A DNA stretch of 64,000 nucleotides from Lujinxingia litoralis (GCF_003260125.1 NZ_QHKO01000001.1:512913-576912), one strand, 5' to 3'. Positions 9,298-18,020 are shown, numbered from the stretch's first letter. Translations and numbers: made by a program. The notes: generated by a model from the sequence alone, not told the origin.

Positions 9298-9944
9298 GAC
9301 TGCAATGCCTCCTGAACTTGCTCGACGGCGCTGCGCGAGAGAATCACGTAGTCATAACGCAGGATATCCTCAACGTTGAGGCCCTCAGCCGCCAGGTACT
9401 TGGCGTCTTTGAGGTTGCGCACCGACAGGCGAAGATTTTCGTTGTGGGTAACCGAATTATCGCCTTCGTTGCGCGTGGTGACGTCGATAACCAGAGCGCG
9501 GGGCGCTTCCAGGGTATTGAGCGTTTCGATGGCGAGCTTGGTCTTGATCTGGTCGAGTTCCCAGTTCTCAACAACTTTGAGCTGACCCTTGCCCATCTTC
9601 ATGCTGAGCGCCGAGCGCAGAGCCGCGCGACGCTTCTTTTTGGGCATCGAGTAGCCGTAGTCACGGGGGTGGGGACCGAACACGGTACCGCCGCCAACCC
9701 AGTGGGGCGCGCGGGTGGTACCCTGGCGGGCACGGCCGGTGCCTTTCTGGCGCCAGGGCTTCTTACCGCCACCGCGGACTTTGCCGCGGGTCTTGGTCTG
9801 GTGGGTGCCGGCACGACGCTTGGCGCGCTGCCAGTTGACCACTTCCCAGAACAAATGCTCGCGAACCGGAACCCCGAACACGCTATCCGCGAGTTCGATT
9901 TCGCCGGTCGCCTTGTTCTTCAAATCGACGACTTCAATTTTCAT
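9294..9944 (-). CDS. rplD: 50S ribosomal protein L4
   Basis: L4 lines the exit tunnel and, in E. coli, autoregulates the S10 operon. The 216-residue product contains [20 protein letters not shown] and [20 protein letters not shown] from the extended tunnel loop, and a complete C-terminal globular domain. It is directly preceded by rpsJ, whereas rplC normally intervenes. L4 itself looks intact. Confidence 0.98.
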   Translation of the reverse strand: MKIEVVDLKNKATGEIELADSVFGVPVREHLFWEVVNWQRAKRRAGTHQTKTRGKVRGGGKKPWRQKGTGRARQGTTRAPHWVGGGTVFGPHPRDYGYSMPKKKRRAALRSALSMKMGKGQLKVVENWELDQIKTKLAIETLNTLEAPRALVIDVTTRNEGDNSVTHNENLRLSVRNLKDAKYLAAEGLNVEDILRYDYVILSRSAVEQVQEALQS

Positions 9945-10102
9945 GATTTCTCCTGCGCCGCCCTGACTTGAGCTCGGACGGGCGAAAGAGTGGATTGATG
10001 GGCCCCCACTCGTGCGACGCGCAGATGCGTCTTACGAAGTAAGGAACCCGGCCATGGTGTTGACCGCAGATACGCTTGCCGGGTGAGGCAGGCGAAGCGC
10101 GA
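9945..10102 (-). other. 158-bp spacer at the position where rplC (L3) is expected
   Basis: Between the rpsJ stop and the rplD start there is no ORF on either strand long enough for L3 (about 210 residues) and no recognisable L3 fragment. The spacer contains an inverted repeat, ACCCGGC (10046-10052) with GCCGGGT (10078-10084), and ends with a good ribosome-binding site (GCAGGAG) before rplD. Confidence 0.85.
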
Positions 10103-10411
10103 TCAGGTCTTGATTTCGACGTCTACGCCCGCGGCAAGATCCAGGCGCATCAGAGCGTCAAGCGTCTGCTGCGTGGGATCGAGGATGTCGAGGATACGCT
10201 TGTGGGTGCGCATCTCGAACTGCTCGCGAGACTTTTTGTCGATGAAGGGGCTACGAAGAACCGTCCAGCGGTTGATGCGAGTGGGAAGGGGAATCGGTCC
10301 CGCAACCCGCGCACCGGTGCGCTTGGCCGTCTCAACGATGTCGGCTGCCGACGCGTCGAGCAGCTTGTGGTCGTACGCCTTCAGCTTGATTCGAATTTTC
10401 TCATTCGCCAT
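10103..10411 (-). CDS. rpsJ: 30S ribosomal protein S10
   Basis: S10 is a head protein of the 30S subunit and also the NusE antitermination factor. From ATG 10411 the product is 102 residues, beginning [20 protein letters not shown] and containing [20 protein letters not shown] and [20 protein letters not shown]. An upstream extension of the open frame to 10555 is not needed, since S10 proteins start at this Met. It is the first gene of the S10 operon. Confidence 0.97.
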   Translation of the reverse strand: MANEKIRIKLKAYDHKLLDASAADIVETAKRTGARVAGPIPLPTRINRWTVLRSPFIDKKSREQFEMRTHKRILDILDPTQQTLDALMRLDLAAGVDVEIKT

Positions 10412-10699
10412 GTCACAAACCTCGTCAACTGACCTGTCTTTAGGCCAGAATCTGCGAAACCCAGCGGTTAGCGCAAAATTCAAGGCTCCCTCAAAGCCAG
10501 GTCCTGCCTGTGGTCGAGGAGACTCAACCGGAGGGAACCAAAAATCCCGTAACACCGCGTCGTTGGCGGCGTTCAGGGCCGTCGTATGCGGTAAACTCCC
10601 CGGCGCCCAGGCTCAGGGAGTGCGGACCATACAGTAGGGGTTTTGCGAGATCAAGGTAGAAATCGCTTTTGTCCCCTGCCCTTGCGGTCCATCAAAGGA
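10412..10699 (-). promoter_or_regulatory. S10 operon promoter and leader (promoter at 10626-10654)
   Basis: This 288-bp gap between fusA and rpsJ has no gene. On the minus strand TTGATC (10649-10654), a 17-bp spacer and TATGGT (10626-10631) form a good sigma70 candidate that would give an rpsJ leader of roughly 200 nt. In enterobacteria the S10 leader is the target of L4 autoregulation; I do not see a clear copy of that structure here. No tuf gene or fragment is present. Confidence 0.55.
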
Positions 10700-12841
10700 T
10701 CAGTCCGGGTAGATTCCCATCATGCGGTTGATCAACGCCTCACTGATCGCTTTTGGCACGATCTCATAGTGCGAGAAGTGCATAGAATAGCTTGCTCGTC
10801 CCTGCGTGCGACTGCGCAGGTCGGTGGAATAGCCGAACATGGCGGCCAGCGGCACATCGGCGCTGATCACCTGTGATCCGGTACGAGGCTCCATGCCGCC
10901 GACCGATCCGCGTCGGGAGTTAATGTCTCCAATCACATCCCCCATAAACTCTTCGGGAGTAACGATTTCAACACTCATCATGGGTTCGAGAAGCCGAGGA
11001 TCGGCATCGCGAATCGCGGTTTTCACGGCCATCAGCGCACAGATCTTAAAGGCCATTTCACTGGAGTCGACTTCATGAAATGCGCCGTCCACAAGTTCGA
11101 CGTGGAGGTCGACCACCGGATAGCCAGCGATCGCGCCTGCTTCGGTGGCTTCACGCACTCCACGCTCAATCGCCCCGAAGAACTCGGCCGGGATCGCGCC
11201 TCCCTTGATCGATTCGGAGAAGGTGATCCCCTGACCACGCTCGTTGGGAGAGACCTTAATGGCGACTTCGGCAAACATGCCCTTGCCTCCGGTCTGACGT
11301 TCCAGACGCTCACGATGCTCAAAGGGCATTCCAACGGTCTCGCGATAGGCAACCTGGGGTTTGCCAACATTGGCGCCAACTTTGAACTCCCGCAGCAGGC
11401 GGTCGACAATGATTTCGAGGTGGAGCTCCCCTTGGCCGGCGATGATCGTCTGGCCGGTTTCCTCGTCGACTTTGACCTGGAAGCTGGGATCTTCGACGGC
11501 GAGCTTTTGGAGGCTCTCCGCAAGTTTGCTCTGGTCAGCGACTGTTGCCGGTTCAATGGCGATCTCGATCACCGGCTCCGGGAAGTCGATGGCTTCAAGC
11601 ACCACCGGGTGATGCTCATCACTGAGGGTATCGCCGGTGGTGGTGTTGCGCATGCCGACCACGGCCGCGATATCGCCGGCGCGGACTTCATCGATCTCTT
11701 CGCGACGGTTGGCGTGCATCAGCAGGATGCGCCCGATGCGTTCCCGTTTCCCCTTCGTGGCGTTGTACGTGGAACTCCCCGAGGAGAGCACTCCGGAGTA
11801 AACACGGAAGTAGGTCAGGTGGCCGACGTAGGGGTCCGTCATGATCTTGAAAGCCAGCGCGCTAAAGGGCTCCTTATCCGTCGCCTCACGACGAATCTTA
11901 TCTTCCTCACCAGGCTCGCCCTGCCCTTCGGTTAGACGTTTGTACGCGTCAGGCGTCACGCCCTCGATCGCCGGGATATCCGCCGGTGCCGGGAGGTATC
12001 GGATCACCGCGTCGAGGAGCGGCTGTACACCCTTGTTCTTGTAGGCGGAACCGCAGAATACCGGGACAATCGCCAACGCGAGGGTCCCCTTCCGAAGCGC
12101 TTGACGAATCTCGTCTTCTGCGATCGTGTCGCCTTCGAGGTACTTCTCCATGAGCTCTTCATCCAGCTCGGCACAGATCTCAAGCAGCTCTTCGCGTGCG
12201 AGCAGCGCCTCGTCTTTGAGCTCTTCGGGAACCTCCAGGATATCGAAGTCGGCACCGCGGGATTCGTCATGCCAGACAATGGCACTCATTGTGATCAGAT
12301 CGACCACGCCGCGGAACCCATCTTCGATTCCTATCGGGATCTGCAGACGAACCGGACGCGCGTTGAGGCGATCCTCCATCATCTGAACAACCCGATCCAG
12401 ATCCGCCCCCACGCGGTCGAGCTTATTGACAAAGGCAATGCGCGGCACCTTGTAGCGGTCCGCCTGACGCCAGACCGTTTCAGACTGAGGCTCGACACCA
12501 CCAACGCCGCAGAACACGGCGATCGCACCGTCGAGCACGCGCAGCGATCGCTCAACTTCCATGGTGAAGTCGACGTGGCCGGGGGTGTCGATGATGTTAA
12601 TGCGGTGCTTGACGTCGCTGATGGACCAGTAACAGGTGGTGGCGGCGCTGGTGATGGTGATCCCGCGCTCACGCTCCTGCTCCATCCAGTCCATCTCGGC
12701 CGCGCCATCATGAACTTCACCGATCTTATGCGACTTCCCGGTGTAAAAGAGGATGCGCTCGGTGGTCGTGGTCTTACCGGCGTCGATATGCGCCATGATT
12801 CCGATATTGCGGGTCTTTTCGAGAGGTAGACTTCGTGCCAC
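10700..12841 (-). CDS. fusA: Translation elongation factor G (EF-G)
   Basis: EF-G is the GTPase that drives translocation on the ribosome. The product (713 residues from GTG 12841) starts [20 protein letters not shown], which aligns with the standard EF-G start. It has the G1 loop [14 protein letters not shown]2 [13 protein letters not shown]3 DTPGHVDFT and G4 NKLDR. The domains II-V look complete. An open frame continues upstream to 12946 but the family start and an AGGCAGG element favour 12841. It is preceded by a 243-bp spacer with a terminator-like hairpin. Confidence 0.97.
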   Translation of the reverse strand: MARSLPLEKTRNIGIMAHIDAGKTTTTERILFYTGKSHKIGEVHDGAAEMDWMEQERERGITITSAATTCYWSISDVKHRINIIDTPGHVDFTMEVERSLRVLDGAIAVFCGVGGVEPQSETVWRQADRYKVPRIAFVNKLDRVGADLDRVVQMMEDRLNARPVRLQIPIGIEDGFRGVVDLITMSAIVWHDESRGADFDILEVPEELKDEALLAREELLEICAELDEELMEKYLEGDTIAEDEIRQALRKGTLALAIVPVFCGSAYKNKGVQPLLDAVIRYLPAPADIPAIEGVTPDAYKRLTEGQGEPGEEDKIRREATDKEPFSALAFKIMTDPYVGHLTYFRVYSGVLSSGSSTYNATKGKRERIGRILLMHANRREEIDEVRAGDIAAVVGMRNTTTGDTLSDEHHPVVLEAIDFPEPVIEIAIEPATVADQSKLAESLQKLAVEDPSFQVKVDEETGQTIIAGQGELHLEIIVDRLLREFKVGANVGKPQVAYRETVGMPFEHRERLERQTGGKGMFAEVAIKVSPNERGQGITFSESIKGGAIPAEFFGAIERGVREATEAGAIAGYPVVDLHVELVDGAFHEVDSSEMAFKICALMAVKTAIRDADPRLLEPMMSVEIVTPEEFMGDVIGDINSRRGSVGGMEPRTGSQVISADVPLAAMFGYSTDLRSRTQGRASYSMHFSHYEIVPKAISEALINRMMGIYPD

Positions 12842-12965
12842 GGTCACCCTGCCTGTTGAGAGGTCGCAGTTAGAAACGGTGAAGACAGACGCAAGGGCCC
12901 GTCTCACTTTGGGGATTGGATCTTGCCACGCCTTGCCCGAGAGCAAGCGAAGGCGATGAAACGAG

Positions 12966-13017
12966 AAAACCCGGTCAGGCCATATCGACTCAAGGGAGCG
13001 ATAGGGACCTCACCGGG
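12966..13017 (-). terminator. Imperfect long hairpin plus T4 in the rpsG-fusA spacer
   Basis: On the minus strand CCCGGT pairs with ACCGGG at the base, a TATCG/CGATA helix pairs near the top, and partly matched GAGGTCC/GGCCTGA lies between. The stem is followed by TTTT. This could be a weak terminator or attenuator tuning EF-G relative to S12/S7. The imperfect pairing keeps confidence low. Confidence 0.35.
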
Positions 13018-13084
13018 TCTTCGGGGGGCACCGTCCGATGCGCCTGATGAAACCTATGCGCGTCGGGGGTGCCCGGCGCTTATC

Positions 13085-13558
13085 TTACCAGCGGTAGTGC
13101 GCGAACGCGCGGTTGGCCTCAGCCATACGGTGCACGTTTTCTTTGTTGCGCACGGCGGTGCCGCGGTTGTTGGACGCGTCGAGAATCTCATTGGTGAGCT
13201 TATCGACCATCGTCTTTTCGTTGCGGGCACGCGCGGCCTGAATCAGCCAGCGGATGGCCAGGGCGGTACGCCGTTCCGGGCGCACTTCCACGGGCACCTG
13301 GTAGGTGGAACCACCGACGCGGCGCGAGCGGACTTCGACCATCGGACGCAGGTTGTCGATGCTGCGCTTGAACACGCGCAGGGGATCTTCGCCGCCGGTC
13401 TTGGACTCGATCACATCGAGGGTATCGTACATGATCTGCTCGGCGGTGGACTTCTTACCGTCGCGCATCATGACGTTGACAAACTGGGTGATCAGCTTGT
13501 CGTTGAACTTGGGATCCGGGAGGATCGGGCGCTTCTGAACCACTCTTCTTCTTGGCAT
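13085..13558 (-). CDS. rpsG: 30S ribosomal protein S7
   Basis: S7 nucleates assembly of the 30S head. The 157-residue product starts [20 protein letters not shown] and includes [20 protein letters not shown], the [20 protein letters not shown] beta-hairpin region and the C-terminal [12 protein letters not shown]. It follows rpsL by 94 bp, the canonical str order. Confidence 0.98.
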   Translation of the reverse strand: MPRRRVVQKRPILPDPKFNDKLITQFVNVMMRDGKKSTAEQIMYDTLDVIESKTGGEDPLRVFKRSIDNLRPMVEVRSRRVGGSTYQVPVEVRPERRTALAIRWLIQAARARNEKTMVDKLTNEILDASNNRGTAVRNKENVHRMAEANRAFAHYRW

Positions 13559-13652
13559 GACTTAGGCTCTCAATTCGTTGGTGCGAAGGCCCGACACAGG
13601 TCGCTTAATACGCGCCACCGGGCAGAACTCGCGAAACATCCGGGGGCTAACT

Positions 13653-14024
13653 TTAGCGCGGCTTCTTGGTGCCGTACTTGCTGCGACCCTGGCGGCGGGC
13701 CTGAACGCCAACGGCGTCAAGGGTACCGCGGACGATGTGGTAGCGCACACCGGGGAGGTCTTTGACACGGCCGCCGCGGATGAGCACGACGCTGTGCTCC
13801 TGAAGGTTGTGGCCTTCACCGGGGATGTAGCTGGTGACTTCCATCCCGTTGGTCAGACGCACACGAGCGACCTTACGAAGCGCGGAGTTCGGCTTCTTGG
13901 GGGTCGTGGTGTAGACGCGGGTGCAGACACCACGCTTCTGCGGGCAGCTCTTAAGAGCCGGCGCCGTCGTCTTGGCGACAATCTTTTTGCGACCTTTGCG
14001 AACCAGTTGGTTAATCGTGGGCAT
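13653..14024 (-). CDS. rpsL: 30S ribosomal protein S12
   Basis: S12 controls decoding fidelity and is the streptomycin-resistance locus in many bacteria. From ATG 14024 the product is 123 residues, beginning [14 protein letters not shown]. It contains [20 protein letters not shown] and the [17 protein letters not shown] stretch. The upstream open extension to 14084 has no family support. It is the first gene of the str operon, with a consensus promoter at 14215-14242. Confidence 0.98.
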   Translation of the reverse strand: MPTINQLVRKGRKKIVAKTTAPALKSCPQKRGVCTRVYTTTPKKPNSALRKVARVRLTNGMEVTSYIPGEGHNLQEHSVVLIRGGRVKDLPGVRYHIVRGTLDAVGVQARRQGRSKYGTKKPR

Positions 14025-14214
14025 ACATGTACCTGTTTGGCGCGCCGTTTCACTGGCGCGGTGCACCATATTCGGAGACATCACCGTCGGAAGGGCTGCT
14101 TACCCTATCGGAGGGTGACGGGCAACTTGGAGCGGCGAATTTCATTAACAGAAGCCTCCCCAGACCGTGTGCCAGGGCACAGCGAAGGCCGGGCCGAAGG
14201 GCTTCGGACGGCGG

Positions 14215-14242
14215 ATTATAGAAAGGCGCCTTTCGATGTCAA
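14215..14242 (-). promoter_or_regulatory. Consensus sigma70 promoter of the str operon, with a palindromic spacer
   Basis: On the minus strand TTGACA (14237-14242) and TATAAT (14215-14220) are separated by 16 bp. The spacer contains the perfect 14-bp palindrome GAAAGGCGCCTTTC (14221-14234). The -10 hexamer overlaps the stop codon of the lasso leader-protease gene, so the promoter lies within the 3' end of the lasso cluster. The resulting rpsL leader would be about 180 nt. Confidence 0.75.
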
Positions 14243-14710
14243 GTGTGGATCAACACTTCGCGCGGTGGCGGGGCCAGCAGCGCCGCTGAGCGCCTCGATG
14301 GGCTGGTAGGTGTGGTCTGCTCTGACGAAGAGGAGCTCAGGATCGGTCGGCGATCCGAGTTCCAGCCAGGCATGCCCTTCGAGGCGTGGTTGAAGGCGAA
14401 GCCCCACCTGGAGGCGAGCGTAGAGCCCGCGTCTGGCGAGCATGTGGCGGGCGGCGAGTGCACGGGGCGCGCAGCGCGCGTTGGGGATCAGGCGGGAGGC
14501 GCGCAGCGTGGCGCGCTCGATCTTGCGGGCGATCGCCAGATCGTACTCTCCCAGGTCCCTATCGGGCGCTCTCGTTGAGCCGGTGTCTTTTGCCAGGCGA
14601 TCGGCGATCCTCCGCGCGCGATCCCAGCCCAGAGCTTCGATGCCCAGGTAAGCGATCCCTACGGTGGCCACCGCTTCCACGTGAAGCCAGGCAGTCATTC
14701 TCCGGGTCAT
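14216..14710 (-). CDS. Lasso peptide leader protease, transglutaminase-like (B2 / McjB C-terminal type)
   Basis: The family cleaves the leader from the lasso precursor. The 164-residue protein has the conserved RCAPRALAARHMLARRG segment with the candidate nucleophile Cys80, then GHAWLELG with His113. An Asp for the triad is available at 123 or 132. The length matches stand-alone B2 proteins. Its ATG overlaps the kinase gene's stop by 4 bp. It is the last gene of the cluster, and its final codon overlaps the str promoter. Confidence 0.9.
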   Translation of the reverse strand: MTRRMTAWLHVEAVATVGIAYLGIEALGWDRARRIADRLAKDTGSTRAPDRDLGEYDLAIARKIERATLRASRLIPNARCAPRALAARHMLARRGLYARLQVGLRLQPRLEGHAWLELGSPTDPELLFVRADHTYQPIEALSGAAGPATARSVDPHLTSKGAFL

Positions 14711-15672
14711 GGTTGCCCCTTGCCCTCGGAGTCCGGCTTAGCAAGCAAGTGCTCAATTGCGGCGATCTGGCAGAGTGTGTGGGACGAGCGCCGAAACGCG
14801 ATCTCGGTCATCGGAGTCTTGCGCAGTAAGCGCATCGCCCGGCGAAAGCGCGCGCGATCCTCGGAGTGCTCGGGCCGGGAGAAGCCAAAACACTGAGCCA
14901 GGCCGAGGGCCGCGACCTGCGCACCCCGTGGGGTATAGAGGCGATAGTCAGAGTCGGCGATCGCCTCGCTACTCAGGGCCACGATCTGGTGGAGCCTGAT
15001 CGCACGCCCCGTGGAAGACGCCGCCGGGAGGCTGAAGATGCGTTTATGATCCGGAGTCGGTGTGGGGAAAGAGGCACTTGCCTCGGGGATGGCATCGTCG
15101 GCCAGGGCCAGTCGGAGGGCGGGTGCGCCGGCCAGGATGACCTGACGCTCCACATCGATCAGCACCAGATCATCGGCCAGAAGACTGGCTCCTTGTCGCC
15201 ACAGGGCCAGCGCGGTGGTGCTTTTGCCCGCACCGGAGTCTCCAATGATGGCGATGGCCTGCTCCTGGGGGAAGTGCACCGCGCTGCCGTGCAACGCAAT
15301 CAGCGGGCGTGTGGTGGTGAGCAACGCAATTGGCAGCACCACCCGCTCCAGCAGGGTATCCAGGCTCCAACTGCCACGCGCTGCGGGTTGATAGCGGATG
15401 TGCGCGACCAAAAGATCAAACGAAAAGCGCCAGCCCGCGTAAGTGATGGTGCCCTGCCCGGGCGCGCGCCGATGAACGATCAGGCGTTCTCCACCGGGGT
15501 GATCTTCGACGTCGTGGATGCACTCGCCCTCTCCTTCTGCGACCGGAGCCCGGACGATGTTCAGGATGTCGCCAGGAGCGTGGTGGGAGGTCACTTGGGC
15601 CGGAGCAAAACGCAAGGCCTGATCGCAACCCACGAGCTGATCGAAGATTCGGTAACTATGCATCCCGGGCAT
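14707..15672 (-). CDS. HPr-kinase-like protein of the lasso cluster
   Basis: The 321-residue protein has a Walker A loop GDSGAGKST (about residues 144-152) and the HprK-type LLADDLVLID motif about 20 residues later. This architecture matches the HPr(Ser) kinase-related proteins found in some lasso clusters, for example the paeninodin type, where they phosphorylate the precursor. I start at ATG 15672, 4 bp after the B1 stop; an ATG at 15663 is possible. An upstream extension to 15807 would overlap B1 entirely and is rejected. The true substrate here is uncertain because the core lacks a C-terminal Ser. Confidence 0.87.
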   Translation of the reverse strand: MPGMHSYRIFDQLVGCDQALRFAPAQVTSHHAPGDILNIVRAPVAEGEGECIHDVEDHPGGERLIVHRRAPGQGTITYAGWRFSFDLLVAHIRYQPAARGSWSLDTLLERVVLPIALLTTTRPLIALHGSAVHFPQEQAIAIIGDSGAGKSTTALALWRQGASLLADDLVLIDVERQVILAGAPALRLALADDAIPEASASFPTPTPDHKRIFSLPAASSTGRAIRLHQIVALSSEAIADSDYRLYTPRGAQVAALGLAQCFGFSRPEHSEDRARFRRAMRLLRKTPMTEIAFRRSSHTLCQIAAIEHLLAKPDSEGKGQP

Positions 15673-15676
15673 GATG

Positions 15677-15961
15677 TTAGCTCTGCTCGTCGATGAGACC
15701 AGCGTCGCGGAGCGCGATGACAAAAGCACTGGCATCGGCGCGGGCGCGCTCGGCATCGATCGCGTAGGCCTGCTGCAAAGCGTCGCTGAGTTCGACCAGG
15801 CTGGCATGATTGTCGCGCAGGTGTTGCCAGAGCAACACGCCCTGAGCGTTGAGGCCGAAGCAGCGATCGCCCTCCAGATCGAGGATTACGATCTGATCAT
15901 CGATCGCCTCCACTACAAGATCGGCGCGCGCAATAAAACGCTGGGTATCGGTCAGGGTCAT
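15677..15961 (-). CDS. Lasso peptide leader-binding protein, PqqD family (B1 / RRE)
   Basis: The 94-residue protein contains the PqqD-like pattern FIARADLVVEAIDDQIVILD, the GDRCFGLNAQGVLLWQHL segment and a C-terminal helix (AFVIALRDAGLIDE). PqqD-like B1 proteins bind the precursor leader, usually through its Y-x-x-P motif, and deliver it to the protease. Its ATG overlaps the ABC transporter stop by 4 bp and it ends 4 bp before the kinase, so the three are one translation unit. Confidence 0.92.
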   Translation of the reverse strand: MTLTDTQRFIARADLVVEAIDDQIVILDLEGDRCFGLNAQGVLLWQHLRDNHASLVELSDALQQAYAIDAERARADASAFVIALRDAGLIDEQS

Positions 15962-17682
15962 GGACGTGTGGCTCCAGAAGCATACGAGGACGCGGGGTCG
16001 GGGTGCCCGGGGGAAAGCCGTCCCCCTTCCATCCAGAAGACGTGCTCGGGGTTAAGGCCGGCCGGTACGCGGTGGCCCAGATAAATCAACGTAAGGCCGC
16101 GAGCGCGAAGCGCTTGGAAGATGCGCGCATTGAGCGATTCCTCAAGATCGGTGGCCATTTGATCAATGATCACCAGGTCGGGATGGCGCAAGAGCGCGCG
16201 GGCCAGCGCCACCCGCTTTTTCTGCCCGCCGGAGAGCTGCGCGCCGCGTTCTCCCACGCTGAGTTCCAGTCCCTCGGGATGAGAGGCGACCATCTCAGCG
16301 AGCCCGGAGACCTCTAAAACATCGCCGAGATGCGCCCCGGCAACGTCACGCTCCGCGGCGCTCAACCCTATCAACAGATTGTCGTGCAGGCTGCCATCAA
16401 ACAAAAAGATCTCTTGCCCGACGTACCCCACACGCCGCCGCAGCTCCTTTGACGGCCACTGTCTGGCGTCGATCCCCTGGAGGGACACGCGCCCGCTCCG
16501 CGGCTCAAACAGGTTAAGGAGAAGCCTACCAGTGGTGCTCTTTCCCGCCCCGGAAGGCCCGAGAATTGCCGCGGCCTCACCGGGCGCCACGCTCAGGCTC
16601 AACGCTTCGAGCACCTGCGGGGCCTGGCCCGGAGCCTCATCCCCACTCGCCGGGGGCGTTCCGTAGCCAAAGGCCAGGTCTTCGACCTCGACGCCGATCG
16701 CGCCGGGCGCTGGCAAGCGAGCTTTTTCGGGGGGATGGACTCGCTCATCGACCGCGAGTAGCGCGTCCACCCGCTCGGCGGCCGCACGGGCCCCATGCCA
16801 GCTGTAGAGAATACCCGGCACACCACGAAGTGGTCCCAGACAACGGCTGATATAGAAGTAAAAGACCACCAACGTGCCCACGCTGAGCGTGTCGTTGATG
16901 ACGAACTGCCCGCCGATGACCAGCGTGGCGAGCAGCACCAGCGAAAGCGCCAGATCGACCGCGGGCCCCAAACGGGCGCGGTGGTGGGCGAGTTCGAGTT
17001 CGGCATCCTTGAGCGCGGTGCCGGCGTGCCGAACGCGGGTAGCGAAGACCTTGCCGGCGCCCAGCGCCTGGATATCAGCGATGCCCCCCAGCCCCTCATG
17101 AAGTGCGCTGTGCAGCGCCGAGAGGCGCTCCAAACGCAGGCGACTCATCGGGCGCACGCGATTGCGGAAGGTCGCCAGCAGCAACCACCCCAGGGGAAGC
17201 GGGAGCGCGGCCAGAAAGGCCAGCCGAGGGTCGAGCCACCAGATGATGATCCCGGTGCCTCCTACGCCCACCAGCAGCGAGATGAGCGCCGGCAGGGCCG
17301 AGATCGCCAGCTGTTTGATCTGATAGGTATCGCCATAGATCCGGTTGACCAGATCTCCGGTACGCTGGCGGGCCAGGTAACTCAGCGAGAGGCTCTGCAC
17401 GTGGCCAAAGACGTCGTCTCGCGCGCGCTGCCAGCAGTCTTCGGCTGCGCGGGTTGCCAGCCACTGGCCGGCGTAGCGAGTGAGGGCCCCCAGGACGTAG
17501 AGAACCAGCCCCCCGAGTCCGATGACCCAGAGCAGATCGGCATCGCGTCCGGCGATCCCCTCATCGATGGCGAGCTTGATAAGGTAAGGAGTGGCCAGGC
17601 CAATCAGCTGGGCCACCACCAGGGCCGCGGCTGCCAGGACAAGGCGTCGCGGTTGAAAATAACGGAGCAGTGCTGAGGGCAA
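15958..17682 (-). CDS. ABC exporter (fused permease and ATPase) of the lasso cluster
   Basis: The N-terminal half (about residues 1-310) has six predicted membrane segments of an ABC type 1 exporter. The C-terminal half has Walker A GPSGAGKST (about 373-381), signature LSGGQKKR (about 480) and Walker B LVIID (about 502). After the Walker B Asp the sequence is QMATDLEE, so the usual catalytic Glu is replaced by Gln. No peptidase C39 domain precedes it. The start is TTG 17682 behind a strong GGAGGGAG element. The likely role is export of, or self-immunity to, the lasso peptide. Confidence 0.92.
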   Translation of the reverse strand: MPSALLRYFQPRRLVLAAAALVVAQLIGLATPYLIKLAIDEGIAGRDADLLWVIGLGGLVLYVLGALTRYAGQWLATRAAEDCWQRARDDVFGHVQSLSLSYLARQRTGDLVNRIYGDTYQIKQLAISALPALISLLVGVGGTGIIIWWLDPRLAFLAALPLPLGWLLLATFRNRVRPMSRLRLERLSALHSALHEGLGGIADIQALGAGKVFATRVRHAGTALKDAELELAHHRARLGPAVDLALSLVLLATLVIGGQFVINDTLSVGTLVVFYFYISRCLGPLRGVPGILYSWHGARAAAERVDALLAVDERVHPPEKARLPAPGAIGVEVEDLAFGYGTPPASGDEAPGQAPQVLEALSLSVAPGEAAAILGPSGAGKSTTGRLLLNLFEPRSGRVSLQGIDARQWPSKELRRRVGYVGQEIFLFDGSLHDNLLIGLSAAERDVAGAHLGDVLEVSGLAEMVASHPEGLELSVGERGAQLSGGQKKRVALARALLRHPDLVIIDQMATDLEESLNARIFQALRARGLTLIYLGHRVPAGLNPEHVFWMEGGRLSPGHPDPASSYASGATRP

Positions 17683-17732
17683 TGCTCCCTCCGGTAAGCG
17701 ATGTGACGAGGTGAACTCAAGGAGTGACGAAC

Positions 17733-17936
17733 TCAGGGGTCGCCAAACCCGGTACCTTCGCCGGCGCCGTCATTTCCCGGACCGCTGAACCCACGAATCA
17801 GCGCACGCAGCTGTCCCAGGTTTTCGAGGCGCGGCGGCTGGTAGTCCGGGGAGGACTCCACCTCCGACGGACCTTCGTGCACCTTCGGGGTTGTAGCGCT
17901 GGCGTCGCTACTTTTCTGTGTCATACAAGTGGTCAT
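17733..17936 (-). CDS. Lasso peptide precursor
   Basis: This is a 67-residue peptide from ATG 17936. The leader has the Y-x-x-P-x-L-x-x-x-G signature as YQPPRLENLG (residues 32-41), recognised by PqqD-like B1 proteins, and then LRALIR. The predicted core is GFSGPGNDGAGEGTGFGDP (residues 49-67): Gly1 and Asp8 could form an 8-residue macrolactam ring, leaving an 11-residue tail. The usual Thr two residues before the core is Ile. It sits between the cyclase and the exporter on the same strand. An ATG at 17921 is an alternative start. Confidence 0.87.
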   Translation of the reverse strand: MTTCMTQKSSDASATTPKVHEGPSEVESSPDYQPPRLENLGQLRALIRGFSGPGNDGAGEGTGFGDP

Positions 17937-17998
17937 CAAAGTGCTCTCACGACGCCCCCCTGACGTCTTGAACGCACGCCAGTAGAGCTTTATCCATG

Positions 17999-18020
17999 CC
18001 CCGATTCCGAAGAATTGGGG
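17999..18020 (-). repeat. UUCG-tetraloop hairpin between cyclase and precursor genes
   Basis: On the minus strand CCCCAATTC and GAATCGGGG pair over 9 positions with one mismatch and close on TTCG, the extra-stable C(UUCG)G tetraloop. It lies 24 bp after the cyclase stop and about 60 bp before the precursor start. No T-run follows. A 5' stabiliser or processing boundary for the short precursor mRNA is a possible role. Confidence 0.55.

Noticed and set aside
10412..10555. 48-residue N-terminal extension of S10
   Set aside because: S10 always begins at the [16 protein letters not shown] start; the extension is leader sequence.
14025..14214. tRNA or small RNA in the rpsL leader
   Set aside because: Short hairpins such as CCGAAG/CTTCGG are present, but no cloverleaf or CCA end can be formed.
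15673..15807. N-terminal extension of the HPr-kinase-like protein
   Set aside because: It would overlap the PqqD-like gene in a different frame; family proteins start near MPGMHSYRIF.
17683..17732. Second precursor peptide between the first precursor and the exporter
   Set aside because: Only 50 bp and no start/stop pair encoding a leader-like motif.
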